A stretch of DNA of 31,268 nt from Bog-159 sp049511415 (GTDB lineage: Bacteria; Acidobacteriota; Terriglobia; Bryobacterales; Bryobacteraceae). This document shows positions 7,449 through 14,210 of this stretch, one piece after another (position 1 is the first letter of the stretch; each line of letters starts with the position of its first letter). A model generated the notes under the pieces. It made no database searches. It was given only the letters and a program-made list of their open reading frames with translations, and was not told the DNA's origin. The position numbers and the translations under genes are program-made. Where the stretch lies: NCBI GenBank assembly GCA_049511415.1, contig JBEKYC010000096.1:1-31268 (forward strand), written 5' to 3'.

Positions 7449-8987
7449 ATGGGCAGCATCGCCAGACCTCCTTGCGACGAAGGCGCGGTTCTTGCCGGTT
7501 TGTGCCAGCATCCACCAACAAAGAACGGCTCTTGGATTCTGGCCGCGACGATCCTCGGTTCGAGTATGGCGTTTATTGACGGCACGGTCGTAAACGTCGC
7601 CCTGCCGGCGTTGCAATCTGCCCTGCATGGGACCCTGGCGGACGTTCAATGGGTGGTAGAGTCTTACGCGCTGTTCCTTGCGGCGTTGCTCCTCATTGGC
7701 GGGTCTTTAGGAGACCGGTACGGCCGCCGCAAGATGTTCGCCGCCGGCGTGGTGGTCTTCTCGGCAGCCTCAGTTTGGTGCGGATTAGCACCCAACGTCC
7801 GGCAGCTAATTGTGGCCAGGGGAGTCCAAGGAATCGGCGGCGCACTGCTGGTCCCTGGCAGCCTCGCATTGATCACCGCTAACTTTTCCCAGAAGCAACG
7901 CGGCCGTGCCATCGGGACGTGGTCCGGTTTCACCTCAATCACGGCCGCCATCGGCCCGGTACTGGGTGGATGGTTCACGGAATACCGCTCGTGGAGATGG
8001 GTGTTCTTCATCAATCTTCCGCTGGGACTTGCCGTCCTGTGCCTATGTCTGTGGAAAGTTCCGGAAAGCAAAGCCGATGCCCAAGGTCAACAGTTCGATT
8101 GGCTGGGCGGCCTGTTGGCCGCACTAGGCTTCGGCGGAGTCGTCTTTGGTCTGATCGAAGCGGCGCCGGTCGCAGGCGCAGGGGGCGTCATCATCCTGAT
8201 TTGCATGTTGTATTGGGAGGCGCGCTCATCGTCGCCGATGGTTCCGCTGCGTCTGTTCCGTTCCAGGAATTTTAGCGGCGCCAACCTGCTGACCCTCTTT
8301 CTGTACTCCGCATTGAGCGGCGTTTTCTTCTTTTTCCCACTGAATTTGATTCAGGTACAAGGCTATTCGGCGACGGAAGCAGGGGCCTCGCTGCTTCCCT
8401 TCATTCTGTTGATGTTCCTGCTGTCGCGTTGGTCTGGAGGCCTTCTGGATCGATACGGGGCCAAGGCTCCGCTGGTGCTGGGTCCGTTGATCGCAGCCGC
8501 CGGATTCGCGCTGTTTGCGAGGCCAGGTATTGGTGGTCCCTACTGGACAACGTTCTTCCCCGCGGTGGTGACGCTGGGACTCGGCATGGCGATCAGCGTT
8601 GCCCCATTGACCACGACCGTAATGAATGCTGTGGAGCAGAGCTACGCGGGAGCGGCCTCGGGGATTAACAATGCTGTATCGCGCGTCGCCGGTCTGCTGG
8701 CAGTGGCAGTTTTCGGAACGGTGCTTACCGGCGTTTTCCAGAGCTCTCTGGAGCGCCGTTTGAATAGGCTCGCCCTGACGCCCGCGATCCGGGAGGAAAT
8801 CGAGGCCCAGCGATCCAAGCTGGCCGCGGCCGAAACAAGGAACGCGCGGGGACGGCAAGCAATTGAGGAAGCTTTTGTGGCCGGCTATCGCACGGTGTTG
8901 TGGGTAGCGATGGGTCTGGCGCTGGCCAGTTCGCTGAGCGCGGCGGTTTTGATACAAACCGACAGGCGATCCCAGCGCAGTCCGTGA
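7449..8987 (+). CDS. DHA2-family MFS drug/proton antiporter (EmrB/QacA type)
   Basis: A 512-residue inner-membrane transporter with about 14 predicted hydrophobic helices, the DHA2 layout. The first helix reads 'ILGSSMAFIDGTVVNVALPA', the D-x-T-[IV]-V-N-[VI]-A-L-P hallmark. Motif A is GDRYGRRKMF between helices 2 and 3, and the helix-5 region has GIGGALLVPGSLALI followed by RGRAIGTWSG. It would export lipophilic compounds using the proton gradient. I chose ATG 7449 (MGSIARPP), because GGTGGAG lies about 8 nt upstream; an in-frame TTG at 7416 is less likely. It is divergent from the LLM gene and has no membrane-fusion partner beside it, so it likely works alone. Confidence 0.92.
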   Translation: MGSIARPPCDEGAVLAGLCQHPPTKNGSWILAATILGSSMAFIDGTVVNVALPALQSALHGTLADVQWVVESYALFLAALLLIGGSLGDRYGRRKMFAAGVVVFSAASVWCGLAPNVRQLIVARGVQGIGGALLVPGSLALITANFSQKQRGRAIGTWSGFTSITAAIGPVLGGWFTEYRSWRWVFFINLPLGLAVLCLCLWKVPESKADAQGQQFDWLGGLLAALGFGGVVFGLIEAAPVAGAGGVIILICMLYWEARSSSPMVPLRLFRSRNFSGANLLTLFLYSALSGVFFFFPLNLIQVQGYSATEAGASLLPFILLMFLLSRWSGGLLDRYGAKAPLVLGPLIAAAGFALFARPGIGGPYWTTFFPAVVTLGLGMAISVAPLTTTVMNAVEQSYAGAASGINNAVSRVAGLLAVAVFGTVLTGVFQSSLERRLNRLALTPAIREEIEAQRSKLAAAETRNARGRQAIEEAFVAGYRTVLWVAMGLALASSLSAAVLIQTDRRSQRSP

Positions 8988-9595
8988 GCCGGCAGACATC
9001 ACGAACTCATCAACTATGCGGGCTCGACGCCTTGCGAACATGGCGACCCTTCGCGCACACTTGGCCCACGTCGTCCCAAACGCCGCGGGACGGTCCAACA
9101 TACCAGTCCAGTTTCGGGGCGCGCCGGGCAGCCAAGGTCTACCAGGAAGCACCGAGTGTACGCCGGGCTAAGGCTTAGGCCCTCCCGCAGCAAGGTCGCG
9201 CAACAACCGCGGCAATGCTTTCTGGTAGCTGTCGTGGTCTTTCCACCCGCTAAAGTCTCCGATGTGCCGGCTACGCCGTATGTCTGCCGCCCAGGGCTGC
9301 GGCGCGCTCGTCACCGCGTCGTCGATACGGATCGGGAACAGGACGAGGCGCTTCTCGCGCTCATCACGCCGGGTCCCGCATTAGCGCATCGCCGGAACCG
9401 ACAGGAAAACTCGCTGCGATGCCGGAATGCAGCTTCCTGTGAGTCGGAGTGATAGAGCAAGGGGCCTCCGTCATTCCTCCGAGGAGCGGCGGTACTTAGT
9501 CCGGCGCGCCAGCGGCCGGCTGAAAATAATCGTTTGGTTTTGGTCCGTTTCGTTCCGGTTTTGCGCAAGTATGTATGGATGGTGGAGGTGTCGCG
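8988..9595. other. 608-bp stretch with no intact gene
   Basis: This gap between the exporter and the GloVer gene carries the decayed TIR tail at 9168-9380 on the minus strand. The flanks 8988-9167 and 9381-9580 contain only short frames without ribosome sites or recognisable motifs. GGTGGAGGT at 9581-9589 is the ribosome site of the next gene. Confidence 0.4.
9168..9380 (-). pseudogene. C-terminal remnant of a TIR-domain protein
   Basis: Reading the minus strand to the TAG at 9168-9170 gives 'KRLVLFPIRIDDAV', then 'QPWAADIRRSRHIGDFSGWK', then 'DHDSYQKALPRLLRDL'. This is the characteristic end of bacterial TIR_2-type domains (LFPIRLDD...W...HIGDF..WKDHD.Y...F.RLLRDL). An in-frame TAA at 9381-9383 ends the match, and neighbouring frames give no catalytic Glu region, so about the first 100 residues of the domain are lost. 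TIR domains in bacteria are often NAD-cleaving effectors of defence systems. No partner gene remains here. The family match is clear though short, and the decay is certain. Confidence 0.6.
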
Positions 9596-11128
9596 ATGAA
9601 GTACCTAAATTCAATCAATGGGAGCAAGGCCGCAAAAATTCGGTGGGGCTTCCCGGCAACAACCTCAGCATCGTTTGCCTGGATTACAAGCCTGGCCCTG
9701 TGCTTGGCTGCGACGATTTCGCTGCCGGCACAGACTTTTAAAACGCTTGCTACGTTCACGTTGGGCAATGGCGCGCCATATTTTGTAACGCTCGCCCAAG
9801 GCATCGACGGCAGCTTGTACGGCACTACCAATGGCGGCGGAAGTAACGAAATGGGTACGATCTTTCGCGTGACACCGGCCGGCACGGTTTCGACGGTGGT
9901 CAATTTCGACGGCACAAACGGCCAGAGTTCCTCGGCCGGACTGCTGCTGGGAGAAGGCGGTGCGTTCTATGGAACGACATACCTGGGCGGAGCGAATGGC
10001 GACGGCACCGTGTTCGACCTCGCACACAACGGTGCACTGACGGTCCTGGATAACTTCGCCGGCGCCAACGGAAACGGGCCGTCTTCGGTGCTGATCCAAG
10101 GCCTCGACGGAGATTTTTATGGGACAACCACGAACGGGGGAGCCAACCAGAACAGCCAGTGCGTGAATGTGGGCTTGCCTGGCTGCGGCACGATCTTCAA
10201 GATCAATCGTGCGGGGAGCCTGACCACTCTATACAGTTTTTGCGCGAAAACGAGTTGTACGGACGGTACACTTCCCTACGCGGGGTTGTCACAGGGCTCG
10301 GACGGGAACTTCTATGGCACCACTGCCTACGGCGGAAGCCACCAAAGCAAGCTCTGCTTCTACGGAGGAACAGGCGCGATGACTTGCGGCACTGTTTTCA
10401 AAATCACTCCGAGCGGCAAGTTGACCACGCTTTACCAGTTTTGCGCACAAAGCAACTGTACCGATGGGTCCATTCCGTATGCAGGGCTCATTCAGGCGGC
10501 GGACGGGACCTTGTACGGGACCACCGCGGGTGGAGGCGCCAGCAACTTGGGCACGGTATTTGAAATCAACACAGAGGGTGAACTGACCACCCTCCACAGC
10601 TTCAGCGAATCGGACGGCGCGCATCCGTGGTCTGGATTGATGCAGGCGACCGACGGTAATTTTTATGGGATGACGGCTTATGGCGGGGCCGGCAATTTTG
10701 GCACTATCTTCAAGATGACGCCAGGCGGTGAGCTGACTTCGCTGCATAGCTTCGGATATGAGATCGACGGCGCATATCCTTATGGCGGCCTGATGCAGGA
10801 TACTAATGGCAACCTCTACGGCGTGACCTCATTCGGCGGCGACCATGGCGGGGGGTTCGGGACCGTTTTCGTGTTGGGGGTGGGACTCAGCCCTTTCATC
10901 AAGACGGTGCCGGTGGCGGGCGGCGCGGGAGCGGAGATCACGATCCTGGGGACGAACCTGGCGGAAGTCACCGGCGTGAGCTTCAACGGCTCCGCCGCAG
11001 CCTTCAAAGCGACTTCGAATACAGCATTGACGGCTACGGTGCCGGCCGGCGCGACCAGCGGCCCTGTGGATGTAGTAACGCTAAGCAGCACGCTTTCAAG
11101 CAATGTGCCGTTCCAAGTACTTCCTTAG
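9596..11128 (+). CDS. Secreted GloVer tandem-repeat protein with C-terminal IPT/TIG domain
   Basis: A 510-residue exported protein of the choice-of-anchor GloVer (TIGR03803) type, abundant in Acidobacteria, with no established function. After a signal peptide (hydrophobic 'ITSLALCLAATISLPAQ') come about nine repeats of 35-60 residues with the pattern L..F...G.xP...L.QG.DG.[LF]YGTT.xGG....GT[VI]F.I...G.LTTLYSF, as expected for beta-propeller blades. Two longer blades carry paired Cys (QCVNVGLPGCGTIF and 'KLCFYGGTGAMTCGTVF'). The last 80 residues (VPVAGGAGAEITILGTNL on) form an IPT/TIG beta-sandwich. I chose ATG 9596 because GGAGGT lies 7 nt before it; ATG 9575 is in frame upstream. A second intact copy is at 20275-21678. 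Confidence 0.88.
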   Translation: MKYLNSINGSKAAKIRWGFPATTSASFAWITSLALCLAATISLPAQTFKTLATFTLGNGAPYFVTLAQGIDGSLYGTTNGGGSNEMGTIFRVTPAGTVSTVVNFDGTNGQSSSAGLLLGEGGAFYGTTYLGGANGDGTVFDLAHNGALTVLDNFAGANGNGPSSVLIQGLDGDFYGTTTNGGANQNSQCVNVGLPGCGTIFKINRAGSLTTLYSFCAKTSCTDGTLPYAGLSQGSDGNFYGTTAYGGSHQSKLCFYGGTGAMTCGTVFKITPSGKLTTLYQFCAQSNCTDGSIPYAGLIQAADGTLYGTTAGGGASNLGTVFEINTEGELTTLHSFSESDGAHPWSGLMQATDGNFYGMTAYGGAGNFGTIFKMTPGGELTSLHSFGYEIDGAYPYGGLMQDTNGNLYGVTSFGGDHGGGFGTVFVLGVGLSPFIKTVPVAGGAGAEITILGTNLAEVTGVSFNGSAAAFKATSNTALTATVPAGATSGPVDVVTLSSTLSSNVPFQVLP

Positions 11129-11252
11129 CCTTCTTTGCAGGCTGCGGAGGACTACGCGGTCTCGGACCAATGGAACGCTTACGACTCCTTCAACGACTCT
11201 GCGCCGAAACACTTTCGAACAGTGATGACGGCTCAGCACTACCCAGCGCCGT

Positions 11253-11792
11253 ATGGACGCGGCAGGAGCGCCGTTGGGTGGAACGGTTGCTTGTCCTCTC
11301 TCTCTAGTGGATCACCAGTTTTTTTATGACGACGATCCGACGGTGGTCGGGATGATGGCGGCGGGCATGATTCAGCACGTCCGCGTTCCGGTAAGCAATA
11401 CTGCACTGCTCGTTCCTTTTCCGACCAACATAAGTATCGCTGTTTCGGCGCACATGATCGGGTTGGCGCTTCCGACCTTTGAGCAAAGCCCTTATTGGGT
11501 CGATCCATCTGGTTTCCTTACGCTCGACGAATGGAAAAGGAGCCACGTCCCGACAGACCATCTGGAGTGGACGGTCATCAATCCTTGTGTTAATTCGTCT
11601 CGCGGAGCTACCCGGCACACAATTCTCAACTTCAGGTGCGTGTGTGTATTACGTGCGAAAATAGTGAGAAACATGCGAATCGAGCGAGCCGTGCGACGTT
11701 CTAAACCATTAAGCCTAATGGAATTAATTCGGTGCGGACATTCGAATCCCTCTTCCTCCGCCAGCCTAACGAATTATTTATCAATAAGATAG
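11253..11792 (+). CDS. Doubtful hypothetical ORF running into repeat A
   Basis: An open frame of 179 codons. The section from about 11310 to 11600 ('VRVPVSNTALLVPFPTNISI', then EQSPYWVDPSGFLTLDEWKR) has protein-like composition, but I recognise no family. No ribosome site precedes the ATG at 11253 or the paired ATGs at 11352-11357. The last 50 codons lie in the 123-nt repeat, which also occurs where no such gene exists, so the natural end was probably lost. The opposite strand carries a 104-codon frame, also unconvincing. It may be a truncated cassette gene belonging with repeat A. The stretch 11129-11252 shows nothing else. Confidence 0.22.
   Translation: MDAAGAPLGGTVACPLSLVDHQFFYDDDPTVVGMMAAGMIQHVRVPVSNTALLVPFPTNISIAVSAHMIGLALPTFEQSPYWVDPSGFLTLDEWKRSHVPTDHLEWTVINPCVNSSRGATRHTILNFRCVCVLRAKIVRNMRIERAVRRSKPLSLMELIRCGHSNPSSSASLTNYLSIR
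11641..11763 (+). repeat. 123-nt direct repeat, copy A, with tRNA-like 3' end (putative att site)
   Basis: Aligns without gaps to 13214-13336; I count about 21 mismatches. The last 21 nt are identical in both copies and read like the T-loop-to-CCA end of a tRNA (CGAATCCCTC, then TTCCTCCGCCA, as in tRNA-Ser). The 5' half of a tRNA is absent: no GGAGGAA acceptor strand, and the 5' T-stem strand does not pair. Inside lies a hairpin, CCATTA-AGCC-TAATGG (11706-11721), which in copy B is CTGTTA-AGTC-TAATAG, preserving pairing. This fits an attachment core taken from a tRNA gene plus adjacent arm sequence. Confidence 0.75.
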
Positions 11793-11889
11793 CTAAAGTG
11801 CTGTGTGCGTTACGTGTGTTTTCGTGCGTTAACGCCTGTGGATTCACGCTCTTGCAAATTCCTGCCAGTATGCTTTTATTTATGTACAC

Positions 11890-12309
11890 ATGAAACTCGA
11901 ACAACAAGTGTGCAGTTTGGGGCTTGCGAAGCGGCTCAAGGAATTGGGGGTCAAGCAGGAGAGCTATTGGGTGTGGGTTGCCGACGTACATCATAAGAAT
12001 CCCCTATTGTGGCGGCACGCCGACGTGGACACCGGCATGGTTCCATTTTGGGCTCCTGCTTTCACTGTCTCTGAGCTGGGAGAGATGCTGCCGGGGAAGA
12101 TCAAGTCACTCGATGAGCAGGGATTCTTCCGCGAAAAAATCGTAGACATCCCATCGTCTCGGTACGAAGTTTTATATGCGGACCCCTTTGATGGACGCAT
12201 GATCGAGCCGAAACTCGCAACGGGATCGATTCGCGCTGCAACCGAGGCCGACGCGCGCGCGATGATGCTGACTTACCTGATGGACAAAAAGCTAATCGGA
12301 ATAAGCTAG
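11890..12309 (+). CDS. Small phage/mobile-element-type hypothetical protein
   Basis: A 139-residue soluble protein with no signal or membrane helix. It opens 'MKLEQQVCSLGLAKRLKELG' and continues VKQES.YWVW, a pattern I associate with a widespread uncharacterised family found in prophages and mobile cassettes. Further family-like segments are FTVSELGEMLPGKI (about 58-72) and the C-terminal ATEADARAMMLTYLMDKKLI. The role is unknown. It is the first gene inside the repeat-bounded segment, 126 nt after repeat A. The start region (TTTATGTACACATG) lacks a Shine-Dalgarno sequence, so translation start signals are weak. It converges with the next gene 36 nt later. Confidence 0.75.
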   Translation: MKLEQQVCSLGLAKRLKELGVKQESYWVWVADVHHKNPLLWRHADVDTGMVPFWAPAFTVSELGEMLPGKIKSLDEQGFFREKIVDIPSSRYEVLYADPFDGRMIEPKLATGSIRAATEADARAMMLTYLMDKKLIGIS

Positions 12310-12345
12310 TCGGTCCGAGGAAGGTTCGACGGCAGACGCCATAAA

Positions 12346-12690
12346 CTACTGTGGCCTCTCGCGTTTCGTAATCTTCGTCTTCAGTTCCTTACCATCCGGC
12401 GTCAGGAGTATAAGGTCGGTGCCGTTGATCGCAACCCTAACGGAATCGCCGACGATGAGCCCTCGCCCTATGTCCCCCGTACGGCGTCGGATTCGTTCGC
12501 CCCGTGCCGTGTAGACCACGTCGGCGACTTTGACCGTGAAAATGGCCCATCGAAAGGAGGTGCCTTCAACCAGCCTTTCGTCGGAAGTGATGTTGATCAG
12601 CTTCCCCGTCTGGAAGTCGCCTTTCTTTTCGCCAACCAGCGGGACTGCGAGGGACAACGCTAGTACAAGCACGAGCGGGGCTTTTCGCAT
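12346..12690 (-). CDS. Small secreted hypothetical protein
   Basis: A 114-residue protein with an N-terminal signal peptide (MRKAPLVLVLALSLAVPLVG) and a small beta-rich body: 'GKLINITSDERLVEGTSF', RWAIFTVKVADVVYTARGER, then GDSVRVAINGTDLILLTPDG. Similar small exported proteins are frequent in soil acidobacteria and have no known function. It starts 2 nt after the stop of the gene at 12693-13049 on the same strand, so the pair is surely co-transcribed and may be translationally coupled. It lies within the repeat-bounded segment. Confidence 0.7.
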   Translation of the reverse strand: MRKAPLVLVLALSLAVPLVGEKKGDFQTGKLINITSDERLVEGTSFRWAIFTVKVADVVYTARGERIRRRTGDIGRGLIVGDSVRVAINGTDLILLTPDGKELKTKITKRERPQ

Positions 12691-12692
12691 TG

Positions 12693-13049
12693 TCAGTCCC
12701 CGAACCCGAACTTCGGCCGTTCCGGCGACTGCTGGAGGGTTTGAAAGTAGAGCATGACGCCCTCGACCTGACGCCGTGCAAATTGTTCGTCGCAGTACCG
12801 CTTCCCTGACATCTGTATGCGGCCCGGAAAGCGTCCCGAGCGGGGCGCGCGCTGTACGCCAACGACCTGCTGCTTTATTTCGGAATCAGGAATACGGAAC
12901 GCCGATAAATCTACAGAGTAAGCTGCTTCGAGCGCCTCCACGATCTGGTGGAATCGCGACACTTCATCCTCGGTCCACGAGGTGGGCGGGTCGTTTCGCA
13001 ACGCGACAAATCGGACCCAAGCGACGTTCGCACTGTGTGTGCTGTCCAT
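12693..13049 (-). CDS. Hypothetical protein, 118 residues
   Basis: I place the start at ATG 13049 (MDSTHSANVAWVRFVALRND), because AAGGA lies about 8 nt upstream. The frame stays open to 13277, but the extra 76 codons translate part of repeat B and are not credible. The protein is charged and soluble. Notable segments are SWTEDEVSRFHQIVEALEAA (helical), FRIPDSEIKQQVVGVQRAPR, then 'RFPGRIQMSGKRYCDEQF' and RRQVEGVMLYFQTLQ. I recognise no named family. It directly precedes the small secreted protein gene and ends two bases before it. Both sit in the segment between repeats A and B, beside a phage-like gene. Confidence 0.7.
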   Translation of the reverse strand: MDSTHSANVAWVRFVALRNDPPTSWTEDEVSRFHQIVEALEAAYSVDLSAFRIPDSEIKQQVVGVQRAPRSGRFPGRIQMSGKRYCDEQFARRQVEGVMLYFQTLQQSPERPKFGFGD

Positions 13050-13213
13050 CAACCTATCCTTCCATGTTTGGATACCCAAATACAATGGTATGTCCCGGAA
13101 GGCGGTCGGGCAAGCTCTAGCGCTTTCCCTGTACTGATGGCCCGTTACCGTTTCAGCCGAATGGTAACAGTCGAAATCAAGGCCGCTTGACCGGCCTTCA
13201 CATTTAAATCTCC

Positions 13214-13336
13214 TGTGTGTATTACGTGTGAAAATACCGAGAAAGCTGCGCATCCAGCGAGCCCTGCGACATTCCAAGCTGTTAAGTCTAATAGAATCAG
13301 TCCGGTGCGGTTATCCGAATCCCTCTTCCTCCGCCA
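13214..13336 (+). repeat. 123-nt direct repeat, copy B, with tRNA-like 3' end (putative att site)
   Basis: Second copy of the element at 11641-11763, same orientation, about 83 percent identical by hand count. The tRNA-like 21-nt 3' end is unchanged. Most other changes are transitions, and those in the hairpin keep it paired (a C-G pair becomes T-A, an A-T pair becomes G-T). Together with copy A it bounds 1,450 bp of unique sequence. No integrase or recombinase is present between or beside the copies in this window. Confidence 0.75.
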
Positions 13337-13470
13337 TGCCATCTGCCTATTCTCAATTGCTTAGATAACAAGGACGTTTCGCGTGCGTCATACCAGCGAA
13401 GCGCTGCTGGCGTGCGTTGAAGGTCTCACAAAGGCTTAAGACCCCCCTCCTTGTCGGCATCGGCGCAGCC

Positions 13471-13597
13471 CACCAGCAGAACTTCCTGGACTGCATCCGC
13501 TCCCGCCAGGAGCCTAACTGGCCCCATCGAAGTCGCCGCGGCAGCAGTCGCCGGTCCCCATATGGCCAACATCGCTTATCGCGAAGATCGCAAGTGA
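13471..13597 (+). pseudogene. C-terminal remnant of a Gfo/Idh/MocA-family oxidoreductase (frameshifted)
   Basis: The frame starting at 13471 reads HQQNFLDCIRSRQEPN, the typical late motif of Gfo/Idh/MocA oxidoreductases (H..NFLDC[IV][RK]SR..PN). One inserted base then moves the match to the next frame: PIEVAAAAVAGPHMANIAYR EDRK followed by TGA at 13595-13597, the usual ending (P.E.G...., H.ANIA.R..RK). Nothing upstream matches the Rossmann domain, so only the last 40 codons survive. It lies between repeat B and the nucleotidyltransferase gene. The rest of 13337-13639 shows no gene. Confidence 0.6.
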
Positions 13598-13639
13598 AGG
13601 CGTAGCGCGGCCGCGGCCTGATATCTTAAATGAAGCACC

Positions 13640-14209
13640 ATGCCTGCCTACGTCAACACCTTCTTTGAGGACCGCGTGCAACAACTATTCGACTTGGCGG
13701 CCATCGCCCAACAGATGTTTTCCTCTGCGGATCTGGAATATCGCATCATCGGCGGCTTGGCAGTCTATCTCTACGTGGAGGAGCGCGAACCCGACGCGGG
13801 CCGCCTGACTAAAGATGTCGACATCGCCGTGCATCGGGCCGACCTGGACAGAATCGCGGAGGCAGCCGCGCCATTCGGCTTCGAACTCCGTCATGTCGCC
13901 GGAGTCGATATGCTCTCGCGCATAGACCAACCCTCCGCCCGCCGCGCCATCCACTTGGTCTTCGCCGGCGAAAAGGTTCGGCCGGACGCCGCCGAACCTA
14001 CGCCCGATCTCGGACCCTACCGCGAGATCCACGGTTTGCGATTGGTTCCATTGGCCGATCTGGTCCGCATGAAGCTCACCAGCTTCCGTCTGAAGGACCA
14101 GACCCACCTCAAAGATCTCGATGAAATCGGGCTGATTACGCCCGAAATCGATGCGAGCCTCCCGCCCGTCCTCGCAGACCGGTTGGCCCAGGTGCGCGCC
14201 CGCGCCTGA
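13640..14209 (+). CDS. Nucleotidyltransferase-fold protein (AbiEii/MNT-like)
   Basis: A 189-residue soluble protein of the polymerase-beta nucleotidyltransferase superfamily. It shows the G38-G39 helix-turn motif (YRIIGGLAVYLY) and the metal-binding Asp pair D59-V-D61 (RLTKDVDIAV). The C-terminal helix pattern 'LVRMKLTSFRLKDQTHLKDL' (141-160) is also seen in AbiEii-type proteins. The position where a third acidic residue is often found carries His105 (RAIHLVFAGEK), so catalytic ability is uncertain. Relatives include type IV toxin nucleotidyltransferases and drug-modifying enzymes; I cannot choose between these. One base separates its stop from the GTG of the next gene, so the two are translationally coupled. 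Confidence 0.8.
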   Translation: MPAYVNTFFEDRVQQLFDLAAIAQQMFSSADLEYRIIGGLAVYLYVEEREPDAGRLTKDVDIAVHRADLDRIAEAAAPFGFELRHVAGVDMLSRIDQPSARRAIHLVFAGEKVRPDAAEPTPDLGPYREIHGLRLVPLADLVRMKLTSFRLKDQTHLKDLDEIGLITPEIDASLPPVLADRLAQVRARA

Positions 14210-14210
14210 C

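Noticed and set aside
8226..9152. 308-codon minus-strand frame over the MFS exporter
   Set aside because: It is antisense to the exporter, with low-complexity Gln/Arg-rich translation and no family match.
11641..11763. A true tRNA-Ser gene
   Set aside because: Only the T-loop to CCA end is present. No 5' acceptor strand, D-arm or paired T-stem can be built in either copy.
11701..11994. Minus-strand frame containing WRRKRDSNVRT, and a like one at 13145-13342
   Set aside because: This peptide type arises from reading a tRNA 3' end backwards. The frames reflect the tRNA-like repeat and are not genes.
13050..13277. 76-codon N-terminal extension of the gene at 12693
   Set aside because: It translates part of repeat B, and a good ribosome site supports the start at 13049.
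11641..13336. Integron cassette array with attC sites
   Set aside because: The repeats lack paired R-boxes (RYYYAAC/GTTRRRY) in attC arrangement and end in a tRNA-like sequence; no intI is seen.
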